NCBI GenBank assembly: GCA_002709505.1 | Contig: PARB01000012.1 | Location: forward strand, 12,748-50,149 | Direction: 5' to 3' | DNA: 37,402 nt | Source: Paracoccaceae bacterium | GTDB lineage: Bacteria > Pseudomonadota > Alphaproteobacteria > Rhizobiales > Stappiaceae | Shown here: piece by piece, positions 1 to 9,100 of the stretch | Layout: each line of letters opens with the position of its first letter | How positions within the stretch are numbered: position 1 is the first letter of the stretch | Position numbers and translations under genes: made by a program | The notes under the pieces: generated by a model | Database searches by the model: none | The model's input: only the letters and a program-made list of their open reading frames with translations | What the model was told of the DNA's origin: nothing

Positions 1-44
1 CGTGCGGCCGAGGGTCGCCGCCCGTGCACCATGAGACTGCATGA

Positions 45-85
45 CGGCGTTCGCGCCGCATGCCTTGGGGCCGGCGCGAACGCCG
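45..85. terminator. Strong stem-loop upstream of the aspartokinase
   Basis: A perfect 14-bp inverted repeat (45-58 with 72-85) encloses a 13-base loop. No T-run follows on the plus strand, so it is not a textbook Rho-independent terminator. It may end or protect the message of the gene to the left (ectC would be expected there) or cause partial read-through into the aspartokinase. The structure is seen directly; its role is inferred. Confidence 0.4.
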
Positions 86-161
86 GCTTCCGGTCGCTTG
101 TCCGGGCGTTGCGACCGATCGCCGCCCGGCACGATGATCAACAAAAGGGTTTGATCCGACA

Positions 162-1712
162 ATGACCAATGAAAACGAACAGATGACCGCCCCCGAAAGC
201 CTTCACCGGGTGGATGCAGCGACGCCTACTCCGGCCGGCGCGCACACCGTTGAGAAGATCGGCGGCACGTCGATGAGCCGCGCCCGCGAGCTTGTCGACA
301 CGATCCTTGTCGGCAACCGCAGCGAGGACGAACTGTACAATCGGGTCTTCGTGGTCTCCGCCTTCGGCGGCATCACCAACAAGCTGCTGGAAGACAAGAA
401 GACTGGCAAGCCGGGTGTCTATGCGCTGTTCGCGGATGCCGACGAGGACCACGGCTGGATGGAAGCGCTGAACGATGTGGCGCGCGAGATGTATCGCATC
501 AACGGCGAGATCTTCGACGAATCCGCCGATCGCGATTCCGCCGACGAGTTCGTGCGCGAGCGCATCGAGGGCGCGCGCGGCTGCCTGCTCGACCTGCAGC
601 GCCTGTGCTCCTACGGCCATTTCAACCTGGCCGAACACATGATGACGACCCGCGAGCTGCTGTCGGGCCTGGGCGAGGCGCATTCGGCAAACAGCCTCAC
701 GCTGCTGCTGCGCCGCCACAACGTCAACGCGCGGTTCGTCGATCTGTCGGGTTGGCGCGATGAAAGCCAGCCGAGCCTCAACGAGCGCATCGAGACGGCT
801 TTTTCCAAGATCGACGTCGAGCGCGAGCTTGCTATCGTGACGGGTTACGCGCAGTGCCGCGAAGGCCTGATGCGCGAGTATGATCGTGGCTATTCCGAAG
901 TGACCTTCGCGCAGATCGCGGCGCTTTCCGGCGCGCGCGAGGCGATCATTCACAAGGAGTTCCATCTCTCCAGCGCCGACCCGCGCCTGGTGGGAACGGA
1001 TGCGGTGCGCAAGATCGGCCGGACCAATTACGACGTGGCCGACCAACTCTCCAACATGGGCATGGAGGCGATCCATCCGAACGCGGCGAAGACGCTGCGC
1101 CAGGCCGGCGTGCCGCTGCGCGTCACCAATGCCTTCGAACCGGAAGATCCGGGCACGCTGATCGACGCGGAGCCGGCGGAGACGCCGGGCGTGGAGATGG
1201 TCACCGGCATTCCGGTCACCTCCTTCGAGGTGTTCGAGCAGGACATGGTCGGCGTGAAGGGCTACGACGCGGCAATCCTCGAGGTGCTGACGCGCCACAA
1301 CGTGCGAATCGTCTCCAAGGTGTCGAACGCCAACTCCATCGTCCATCACGTCGAGGCGCCGCTGAAGCTGCTGAAGCGGGTCGAGCAGGACCTGATGAAG
1401 CGCTATCCGTCCGCGCGGATCGCCACCCGTCGCTCGGCCATCGTGTCGGTGATCGGACGCGACCTGACCGGTCTCAGCGTCATGCTGGAAGGGCTCAAGG
1501 CGCTCGATGCCGCCGGCATCGAGGTGATCTCCGCCCAGGACACCGGCCGCAAGGTCGACGTGCAGTTCGTCGTCGGCGGCAAGGACAAGGACGTCGCGGT
1601 GAAGGCGCTGCACCAGGCTTTTTGCGAAGGTGACGCCAACGCATCGAGACCGGGCGCAACCGGATCCGGCTCCGACGCGCCGAGGCCGGCGGCCCTGTCG
1701 CGGGCGGCCTGA
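162..1712 (+). CDS. ask: Aspartate kinase, ectoine-cluster type (Ask_Ect)
   Basis: The enzyme phosphorylates L-aspartate with ATP, the first step towards aspartate semialdehyde, which feeds ectoine synthesis as well as lysine, threonine and methionine. The 516-residue protein has the kinase motif VEKIGGTSMS near residues 30-40. The following segment (YNRVFVVSAFGGITN, then KKTGKPGVYALFA) is characteristic of the specialised aspartokinases that sit next to ectABC in marine bacteria. Two ACT-type regulatory modules occupy the last 150 residues or so. The first 28 residues before the kinase motif look like a variable extension; a second ATG at 183 is an alternative start. If the assignment is right, ectABC should lie just left of the window and expression should respond to osmotic stress. 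The C-terminal tail, rich in Ala, Pro and Ser, is probably disordered. Confidence 0.88.
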   Translation: MTNENEQMTAPESLHRVDAATPTPAGAHTVEKIGGTSMSRARELVDTILVGNRSEDELYNRVFVVSAFGGITNKLLEDKKTGKPGVYALFADADEDHGWMEALNDVAREMYRINGEIFDESADRDSADEFVRERIEGARGCLLDLQRLCSYGHFNLAEHMMTTRELLSGLGEAHSANSLTLLLRRHNVNARFVDLSGWRDESQPSLNERIETAFSKIDVERELAIVTGYAQCREGLMREYDRGYSEVTFAQIAALSGAREAIIHKEFHLSSADPRLVGTDAVRKIGRTNYDVADQLSNMGMEAIHPNAAKTLRQAGVPLRVTNAFEPEDPGTLIDAEPAETPGVEMVTGIPVTSFEVFEQDMVGVKGYDAAILEVLTRHNVRIVSKVSNANSIVHHVEAPLKLLKRVEQDLMKRYPSARIATRRSAIVSVIGRDLTGLSVMLEGLKALDAAGIEVISAQDTGRKVDVQFVVGGKDKDVAVKALHQAFCEGDANASRPGATGSGSDAPRPAALSRAA

Positions 1713-1865
1713 GAGGCTGCTGGAGTCCGAGAGGGCAGAGGAATTGCAATGCAATGAAGCGGCGCGGGAGGCGGACTCCTGCGCTGTTTTGCGTTTGTGG
1801 GAGGAGTGTGGGGGAAGGCGGCGTGCTTCGGGAATCGTCTCGAGGATCGCGTCCTGTCCGCTGGC

Positions 1866-2819
1866 TTACGCGGGGCGCTCGCGCTGCGACGCGACCCGTT
1901 CGATGAACGCATAGGCTTCCGCACGCACCGCGTCGGGAAAGTCGTGGCCGGCGTCGGGGCTGCGCATGACGACCTCGCCGGTTTTCCCGGCGGCGGCGAG
2001 CCGGTCACGGGCGCGTGCCACGATGGCCTCGGTGCCCTCGAAGGGGAAGACGTCGTCGCGCAAGGGAACGTTGAGAAAGAGGTTTCCGGTGCCGTGGGCG
2101 GCGAGCAGCGTGTCGAATTCGCAGGGGAGCTGTCGCCAGTCGTTGCCGAAACGCTCTGCGATGCGTGGGAGATACTTGTCCCGGCGCGCCCATCCCCGCA
2201 GATCGCCCTCGGGCGCGTGCCGCGCGTAGTGCTCGAAACTGGAGAAGCCGGCGCTGGAGACCGACGCGACGATGCGCGGGTCGAAGATTCCGACGAAAAG
2301 GCTGTTCGATCCGCCGAGGGAATGGCCAATGGCGGCGAACCGTGCGACCGCGCCGCCCGTAACCGCCTGCAGGACATTGGCAGCGACGATGTGATTGGCG
2401 ACGCCCTTGGTGCTCATCGCGGCGTAGCCGTCGCGCGCGTAGACCGATGCTATGTCGAGCATGTAAGTGCCAAAGAGCGGATAGTCCGGGGCGATGACGG
2501 CAAAACCACGTCGCGCCAGTTCCAGCCCGTAGTGGAGGTCGGCGCGGCCGGTCGTCGGCGAGACGGTTTCCTCCCGGCCGATCGCGTGCGGCTCTGTGGT
2601 CTGGTGCAGGGCCAGAATCCCGGTGGAATGACGGATGCGGTCCGGCAGAAGGATCGTGGCGGGCACTTCGCGCGGCGTATCGACCTCGTAGAGGAGGTCG
2701 ATACGCCGCAATCCGGCCTCGGGCCGGCTTTCGGCGGTGACGTCATGTGTGGCGCGCGTGCGGACATGGTCCGGAATGGCGCCGAAGAAGGCCTCGATCG
2801 CCCGGGCGTCGGCATCCAT
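1866..2819 (-). CDS. Alpha/beta hydrolase, dienelactone hydrolase-like
   Basis: This 317-residue protein is a probable serine hydrolase of the alpha/beta fold. The nucleophile elbow GHSLGG is at residues 165-170 (Ser167), and the probable catalytic His292 lies in DAGHDFPD near the C terminus. No signal peptide is visible, so it is probably cytoplasmic. The start is set by its overlap with the upstream gene: the stop TGA of the channel-like gene and this ATG share one base (TGATG at 2817-2821), a typical translational-coupling junction. An open frame continues upstream without a better start. The substrate cannot be read from the sequence. It is transcribed towards ask, so the two genes converge across 1713-1865, where no clear terminator is seen. 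Confidence 0.8.
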   Translation of the reverse strand: MDADARAIEAFFGAIPDHVRTRATHDVTAESRPEAGLRRIDLLYEVDTPREVPATILLPDRIRHSTGILALHQTTEPHAIGREETVSPTTGRADLHYGLELARRGFAVIAPDYPLFGTYMLDIASVYARDGYAAMSTKGVANHIVAANVLQAVTGGAVARFAAIGHSLGGSNSLFVGIFDPRIVASVSSAGFSSFEHYARHAPEGDLRGWARRDKYLPRIAERFGNDWRQLPCEFDTLLAAHGTGNLFLNVPLRDDVFPFEGTEAIVARARDRLAAAGKTGEVVMRSPDAGHDFPDAVRAEAYAFIERVASQRERPA

Positions 2820-3712
2820 CAGAAGTTTTCCCATTTCGTGATTTCGTAGCGATCCCGCGCGGGATTGTAGTAGGAGCGAAACCGTTTGGTGATCCCGATC
2901 CGTGCGTCGCGGCACAGGTCGAAGGTCTGGTGCTCATAGAGCTGGGTGAGCAGGCCCGGCAGGTGGCCGTCGACGAGCACGATCAGCCGGGCAAGGTCGC
3001 CCTCCTTGGGGCGGATAGGCTGCCCGCGAACGTACCAGTCGACCCGCCCGTCGGCGATGACAACGGTCAGATCCTGGTCCTCGCGCACGTGCGTTTCGTC
3101 GCGCAGGACGGCGACGGGCACGGAGACGCGCGTGGGCACCGGCGCGTAGGGCAGGGCGATATAGTGGTCGCCGTTCAGTTCGTGGATCTGGAAAGATTTC
3201 AGCGGATACTTGTCGTCAACGCTCTCGGAGCGCTCCTTGCGATAGTATTTGACGAAGACCCGTGTCTGCATTTCGTAGACCGACATGGTCGTCGCTAGAT
3301 AGAAGCTCGTCTCCAGCGCACCGGTTGCGGTGTCAACCTCCAGCTTGTCGGAGAAGATGGCGAGCTTGCGCGTTGGCGCGGTCAGTTTGAACAATATGCT
3401 GCCGAGCAGCAGACCCGGAAGCAGCACCGAGAAAAGCGACAGAAGTGCGTAGAGAATGGCGTTGAACCCGGAACCTGCCGTCAAATAGCGCACCGGTGAC
3501 TGCCCGAACAGAATGTAGAGGCACTCCAGGAACGCCTCGGGAAAGATTCCCTCGTATGCCTTCCCGGCGATCGCTTCCGACACGACGACCAGCGCCGCGA
3601 AGGCGGTGCACACCAACACGTTCAGGAAGAGATAGTAGAGCAGGAGAACGGAAAACCGGTTCTCGGCAATGAACGTGCGGAACCGGTCGTTGTTCTGCGG
3701 ATGCGGGGTCAT
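2819..3712 (-). CDS. Two-TM ion-channel-like membrane protein with cytoplasmic domain
   Basis: This 297-residue protein has a potassium-channel-like layout: a first membrane helix at about 21-46, a short hydrophobic segment (58-82) where a pore helix and filter would sit, a second helix at 84-109, and a long soluble C-terminal region. The sequence after the second helix (FKLTAPTRKLAIFSDKLEV) resembles the start of the Kir-type cytoplasmic domain. However, the filter position reads LTAGSGFN instead of the canonical TVGYG, so ion selectivity and even channel function are uncertain. ATG at 3712 is chosen because the open frame upstream has no membrane-protein character and runs towards the tRNA region. 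It is coupled by a one-base overlap to the downstream hydrolase. Confidence 0.65.
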   Translation of the reverse strand: MTPHPQNNDRFRTFIAENRFSVLLLYYLFLNVLVCTAFAALVVVSEAIAGKAYEGIFPEAFLECLYILFGQSPVRYLTAGSGFNAILYALLSLFSVLLPGLLLGSILFKLTAPTRKLAIFSDKLEVDTATGALETSFYLATTMSVYEMQTRVFVKYYRKERSESVDDKYPLKSFQIHELNGDHYIALPYAPVPTRVSVPVAVLRDETHVREDQDLTVVIADGRVDWYVRGQPIRPKEGDLARLIVLVDGHLPGLLTQLYEHQTFDLCRDARIGITKRFRSYYNPARDRYEITKWENF

Positions 3713-3898
3713 GGTGGCCTGGCCGGGGCGAGGGGAACCGAAGCGCGCGCAATACGTCGCGCCCTTCGACCCTAGCACGTGCCCGGGTCGGGAAAACAGG
3801 CTAGAGGAGGCTTGCGCGTGCGGGTGCGTTACCTTCCGGCTGAAAACCGGACGGGCCAATGCCCGAGCGGGCAATCGATTGTCTGGGAAAAATGAGAA

Positions 3899-3974
3899 TG
3901 GCTCCCCGGGCCGGACTCGAACCAGCGACCCAGCGGTTAACAGCCGCTTGCTCTACCAACTGAGCTACCGGGGA
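3899..3974 (-). tRNA. tRNA-Asn (anticodon GTT)
   Basis: The minus strand folds as a 76-base tRNA with encoded CCA. The seven-base acceptor arms are TCCCCGG and CCGGGGA with a G discriminator. The D-arm begins TAGCTCAG, the anticodon loop CTGTTAA gives GTT, and the T-arm carries GGTTCGAGTCC. No mobile element is visible at its 3' end. Confidence 0.95.
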
Positions 3975-4122
3975 ACACTCTCGAGCGATGCGCTGCATCG
4001 CGTCGGTGGCGAGCATATAGCAAACGGATGCCGGGCTTGCCAAGGGCCTTGTCCCAAAAACTTTTCCACAAGCGGGGTTTTCAACGCATTGCGGGCATGG
4101 AGGGCAGAAGATGTGCCCATGC

Positions 4123-4151
4123 TTGTTGCGCGGAGCCTTGCAGGCTATGAC
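4123..4151 (+). promoter_or_regulatory. Candidate sigma-70 promoter of the cobalamin operon
   Basis: TTGTTG (4123-4128) and TATGAC (4146-4151) are separated by exactly 17 bases. Transcription would start near 4158, almost at the first conserved bases of the riboswitch. The fit is good in position but moderate in sequence. Confidence 0.4.
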
Positions 4152-4154
4152 TTG

Positions 4155-4365
4155 CGTTCCGGTCCTTCCCGCGCAGGCTCAAGCCTCAAGGGAAGGGGAA
4201 AGTCGGAATGCGGTGGGGGAGGACCCAATCCGGGCTCCCGAATCCGCAGCTGCCCCCGCAACTGTGAGCGGCGAGCCCCCTTGCGCAGACCACTGGACAC
4301 GCATCGTGTCCGGGAAGGGCAAAGGACCGGCGACGACCCGCAAGCCAGGAGACGAGCCGGAACGC
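4155..4365 (+). promoter_or_regulatory. Cobalamin (AdoCbl) riboswitch
   Basis: The leader contains the conserved blocks of the B12 riboswitch in order: a GGAAGGGGAAAG-type block near 4190-4203, GGAATGCGGTG (4205-4215), the B12-box region GCAGCTGCCCCCGCAACTGTGA (within about 4246-4267), the ACCACTG element (about 4289-4295), GGGAAGGGCAAAGGA (4312-4326), and the closing CGACGACCCGCAAGCCAGGAGAC (within 4330-4353). Between it and the cobU start lie about 125 bases that should hold the expression platform, including a six-bp hairpin at 4394-4408 (GGCAGG and CCTGCC). Cobalamin binding is expected to reduce expression of the operon at 4491-12388. Confidence 0.93.
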
Positions 4366-4490
4366 AAGAAACGTCGCGCGCCGTCGGGTGGACGGCAGGA
4401 GGCCTGCCATATGAATTTGCATTTCGCCGGACGGGATTTATCCGTCGGCTGCTGTCCCGCAATCCGTCTGCCGTCTGGTGCGTCGCGCCC

Positions 4491-5042
4491 ATGACCGTTC
4501 CCGCTGCGCAATGCGTGCTGGTGACGGGCGGAGCGCGTTCCGGCAAGAGCCTCTACGCGGAAGCATTGATCCGCGAGAGCCGGCTTGCGCCTGTCTATGT
4601 CGCGACCTGCACCCCCTATGACGCGGAAATGGAAGAGCGTGTGGCGCGCCACCGCCTCCAGCGCGGCGATGGCTGGGCGACAATCGAGGAACAGCGCGCC
4701 ATCGCCGATGTGATCGCCCGCGAAAGCGCGGCCGACCGCGCGATTCTCGTCGATTGCCTGACGCTGTGGCTTTCCAACCTGATGTTCGCCGACGCCGATA
4801 TCGAGGCGGAAACGACTGCGCTCGTCGCGGCACTTGCCGTTGCGAAAGGACCTGTTGTCTGCGTCACCAATGAAGTCGGTTCCGGCATCGTGCCGGAAAA
4901 TGCCCTGGCGCGCCGGTTCCGCGACGCGCAGGGCCGCCTCAATCGAACCATCGCCGATGCGGCCGATACGGTGGTGCTTGTCGCCGCCGGCCAGCCGCTC
5001 GTCCTCAAGCCTGCCCCCGTTCAACCGGAGATCCGCCTATGA
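4491..5042 (+). CDS. cobU: Adenosylcobinamide kinase/guanylyltransferase (CobU/CobP)
   Basis: This bifunctional enzyme phosphorylates adenosylcobinamide and transfers GMP to give adenosylcobinamide-GDP, the activated intermediate for nucleotide loop assembly. The 183-residue length is usual for the family. The P-loop GGARSGKS is at residues 13-20, followed by the family segments PVYVATCTPYDAEME and VDCLTLWLSNLM, and VTNEVGSGIVPENALAR in the C-terminal half. It is the first gene behind the B12 riboswitch and its stop overlaps the cobW start by four bases (ATGA). The start ATG at 4491 has only a weak upstream ribosome site; the open frame upstream of it runs through the riboswitch and is not coding. 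Confidence 0.93.
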   Translation: MTVPAAQCVLVTGGARSGKSLYAEALIRESRLAPVYVATCTPYDAEMEERVARHRLQRGDGWATIEEQRAIADVIARESAADRAILVDCLTLWLSNLMFADADIEAETTALVAALAVAKGPVVCVTNEVGSGIVPENALARRFRDAQGRLNRTIADAADTVVLVAAGQPLVLKPAPVQPEIRL

Positions 5043-6154
5043 CCGTGTCCCCTCACGCGCCGAAGCCGAAAATTCCCGCCACGATCATCACCGGCTTTCT
5101 GGGCGCCGGAAAGACCACGCTTCTGTCCAACCTCCTGCGCGAGGCCAAGGGCAAGCGCATTGCGCTGATCGTCAACGAGTTCGGCGACATGGGCTTCGAC
5201 GGCTCGCTGGTCGACGGCTGCGCCGATCCCGATTGCGCGGCGGAGGATGTGGTGGAGCTGACCAACGGCTGCATCTGCTGCACCGTCGCCGACGACTTCC
5301 TGCCGACCATGGAAATGCTGATCGCCCGCGACGAGGCGCCCGATCACATCGTCATCGAGACGTCGGGCCTGGCGCTTCCGCAGCCGCTGGTGCGCGCGTT
5401 TTCCTGGCCGTCGGTCAAGACGCGGGTGACGGTCGATGCGGTTGTCACGGTCGTCGACACCGCGGCTGTTGCGGAAGGACGGGTTGCGAGCGACGAGGCG
5501 GCGGTCGCGGCGCAACGCGCGGCCGACGACTCTCTCGATCACGACAGCCCGGTGGAGGAACTCTTCGAGGACCAGCTCGCCTGCGCCGACCTCGTGGTGC
5601 TGAACAAGGCCGATCTCGTCGACGCCGCCGCCCTTGAGGCGGTGCGCGCCCGCGTTGCGGCGCGCCTGCGCCCGGCGGTGGAGATCGTCACGGCGGAAAA
5701 GGGCGTGCTTTCCGCCGACGTGCTGCTTGGACGCGGCAGTGCCGCGGAAGACGACATGGACGGCCGCAAGAGCCACCACGAGGCGCAGCACGACCATCAT
5801 GATCATGACCATGACCATGACGATGATCACGACCACGACCACGACCATCACCACCACGATCATGATCACGACGCCTTCGAAAGCCATGTCGTGGCGCTTG
5901 CGGGGATTGCCTCGTTGGCCGATTTGAAGGCCCGCGTCGAGGCGGCGATGGCGATCCCCGGCGTGCTCAGGATCAAGGGCGCGGTCGCGGTCGACGGCAA
6001 GCCGGCACCCGCAATGGTGCAGGCGGTCGGCCCGCGTGTCGAAACCTGGTTTGCCCGCGATGCGCGCGGCACGGGCCAACTCGTCGTGATCGGTCTTGCC
6101 GGCTTCGACCTCGGCCGGGCCCGCGCGATCCTCACCGACGCGCTGGCGGCCTGA
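5039..6154 (+). CDS. cobW: Cobalamin biosynthesis GTPase CobW (COG0523 metallochaperone)
   Basis: This is a G3E-family GTPase thought to deliver cobalt to the chelatase CobNST. The 371-residue protein has the Walker A motif GFLGAGKTT (19-27), the metal site NGCICC (Cys78, Cys80, Cys81) and the NKAD guanine-recognition motif near residue 185. A very His/Asp-rich stretch at about 243-281 is a probable metal-binding or metal-buffering linker. It is followed by the CobW C-terminal domain. Its position between cobU and cobN and its ATGA overlap with cobU support the cobalt role over other COG0523 subgroups. Confidence 0.92.
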   Translation: MTVSPHAPKPKIPATIITGFLGAGKTTLLSNLLREAKGKRIALIVNEFGDMGFDGSLVDGCADPDCAAEDVVELTNGCICCTVADDFLPTMEMLIARDEAPDHIVIETSGLALPQPLVRAFSWPSVKTRVTVDAVVTVVDTAAVAEGRVASDEAAVAAQRAADDSLDHDSPVEELFEDQLACADLVVLNKADLVDAAALEAVRARVAARLRPAVEIVTAEKGVLSADVLLGRGSAAEDDMDGRKSHHEAQHDHHDHDHDHDDDHDHDHDHHHHDHDHDAFESHVVALAGIASLADLKARVEAAMAIPGVLRIKGAVAVDGKPAPAMVQAVGPRVETWFARDARGTGQLVVIGLAGFDLGRARAILTDALAA

Positions 6155-6193
6155 TCGACACGTAGGCGATAGCTCGCGGCAAGGGGAGACGAC

Positions 6194-9100
6194 ATGCATA
6201 TCCTGGCGGGACGCAGCGGCCGCATCGACGAGGGCGACGAGGCGGTCGACCTTGAACAGACGCCCGCCGATGTCGTCTTTCTGTCGGCCGCCGACACGGA
6301 GCTGGCTTCGCTTGCCGGAGCCGTGCGTCGTCTGGGCGCGGCGGCGCCCTCGGTGCGGCTGGCAAGCCTTTTGGCGCTGTCGCACCCCTATTCGGTCGAC
6401 CTTTACGCAGAGCGGACGCTGCAGGGATCGCGACTGGTGATCCTGCGGCTTCTGGGCGGGGCGGAATACTGGCCCTACGGGCTGGAGCGGCTCGGCGAAC
6501 TGGCGAACGGCTATGGCGTGAAGCTCGCCGTGATGCCGGGCGACGACCGTTGGGACGCGGAGCTTGCCGCCCGCTCCACGCTGGGCGCGGATGAGGTGCA
6601 CCGGCTGTGGCGCTATTGCGCCGATGGTGGGGCCGACAATCTCGCCAATCTGCTCGGCTTTGCCCGGCACCTGCTCGACGGAACGCCGGAACCGGACCCG
6701 CCGCGCGCGCTGCCGCGCGCCGGCCTGTTCCAACCCGGACAGGCGGCGGCCTCGCTCGCCGATCTGAAAGCGCAATGGCGCGACCCGGATGCGCCGGTGG
6801 CGGCCATCGTCTTCTACCGTGCGCTGATGCAAAGTGCGGCGACCGAGCCGGTGGAAGCGCTCGCGAACGCCCTTGCCGCGCGCGGGCTGAACCCGCTGCC
6901 GGTCTTCGTCGCCTCGCTGAAGGATGCCGAATCCGCCGCAGTCCTCGCCTCTCTGTTCGAGGAGGCGGCACCTGCGGTGGTGCTCAACGCGACCGCCTTT
7001 GCCGTCTCCAAGGCAGGTGTTGCCCATCAGCCGACGCCGCTCGACACGCCTGGCGCACCGGTGCTTCAGGTGATTTTTTCCTCGTCCTCGCAAGAGGGCT
7101 GGCAATCCGCCGATCAGGGGCTTTCGATCCGCGATCTGGCGATGCATGTGGTCTTGCCCGAAATCGACGGGCGCCTCACCACCCGTGCCGTCTCCTTCAA
7201 GGAACAGGGCGAGCGCGATCCGCTCACCCAGTCGGCGCCGGTGCGCTTCGTGCCGAAGGCGGACCGGATCGACTTCGTCGCCGAGCTTGCCGCGCGCATG
7301 GCCTTGCTCCGCACCGTGCCACCGGCGGAGAAGAAGCTGGCGCTGATCCTCGCGAACTATCCGAACAAGGACGGGCGGCTTGCCAATGGCGTTGGGCTGG
7401 ACACGCCCGCCTCCTGCGTTGCAGTGCTGAAGGCGCTGGAAGGTGCGGGCTACGCCGTGTCCGGCCTGCCGCAGGATTCCGCCGCGCTGATGGCCGCGAT
7501 CAGCTCCGGGCCGACCAACGCGCTGGAAGACCGCCGCGCGCGCCACGGCGGGGCGGCGCTGTCGCTCGATGACTATGCGAAACACTTCGAGCGCCTGCCG
7601 GAGGCGGTGCGCGATGCCGTGATCGGGCGCTGGGGCGCGCCCGAAGCCGATCCGCATGTCGAGGACGGGGCGTTTCGTCTGGCGATCACGCAGTTCGGCA
7701 ATGCTGTCGTCGGCATCCAGCCCGCGCGCGGCTACAACATCGACCCCAAGGAAACCTACCACGATCCCGATCTGGTGCCGCCGCATCACTATTTCGCCTT
7801 CTACATCTGGCTGCGCGAGATCCTTGGCGTTCATGCGGTCGTGCATCTGGGCAAGCACGGCAATCTGGAATGGCTGCCGGGAAAGGCGCTGGCGCTGTCG
7901 CAAGACTGTTTCCCGGAAGCCGTGCTCGGTCCCGTGCCGAATATCTATCCCTTCATCGTCAACGATCCGGGCGAGGGTGCGCAGGCAAAACGGCGCAATT
8001 CAGCTGTGATCGTCGATCACCTGACGCCGCCGTTGACGCGGGCCGAGAGCCACGGCGTGTCGCAGGAGCTCGAGGTGCTTCTCGACGAATATTATCTGGC
8101 GCAGGGCGTCGATCCGCGCCGCCTCAAGGCGCTGACCCGCGACATCCTGGAAACCGCGACACGTCACGGTCTCGACCGCGACATCGGCCTCACCGACGAG
8201 ATGGACGAGGACACCCGTCTGGCGCGGCTCGACGCCCATCTCTGCGACCTCAAGGAACTTCAGATCCGCGACGGGCTGCATGTGCTCGGTGCGGCACCCG
8301 AGGGGCGGCTTCTGACCGATCTCCTGTCGGCGATGGTGCGCGTGCCGCGCGGCGAGGGGGAGGCAAACGCCGGGATCACCCGCGCGCTGGCGCAGGATCT
8401 CGGGCTTGAGGCGTTCGACCCGCTCGATTGCGCCTTCGAGGTGACATGGCAGGGGCCGCGACCCGATGCGCTGGCCCGTGTCTCCGACGCGCCCTGGCGC
8501 AGTGCGGGCGATACGGTGGAACGGCTGGAACTGTTTGCGGCCGATGTGATTGCACGCGGCGAGGCGCCCGAAGGCTGGACCGCGACGCGCGCGGTTCTCG
8601 CCGAGATCGAGGGCCGTATCGCCCCGGCGGTCATTGCCTCCGGCGAGGGCGAGATGCGCGGCGTTCTCGATGCGCTTGGCGGACGCTTCGTGCCGCCCGG
8701 TCCCTCGGGCGCGCCGACGCGCGGGCGGCCGGACGTGCTGCCAACGGGCCGCAACTTCTATTCCGTCGATGTGCGCGCCGTCCCCACCCAGACCTCCTGG
8801 AAGATCGGCGCGGCGAGCGCGGAGCGCCTTGTGGAGCGGCATTTCCAGGACGAGGGCGAGTATCCGCAAGCCGTGGTGCTGACCTGCTGGGGCACGGCCA
8901 ACATGCGCACCGGCGGCGATGACGTGGCGCAGGCGCTGGCGCTGATCGGCACGCGGCCGAAGTGGGAGCCCGGGTCGGGCCGCGTGACCGGCTTCGATAT
9001 CCTGTCGCTCTCGGAGCTCGGACGGCCGCGCATCGATGTGACGCTTCGGATCTCCGGCTTTTTCCGCGATGCCTTCCCGCATCAGATCGATCTGTTCCAG

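Noticed and set aside
5021..7903. A 960-codon open frame on the minus strand across cobW and cobN
   Set aside because: It is a codon-bias shadow of high-GC genes. The plus strand encodes clear CobW and CobN motifs, while the minus reading is rich in Arg, His and Gln without any domain.
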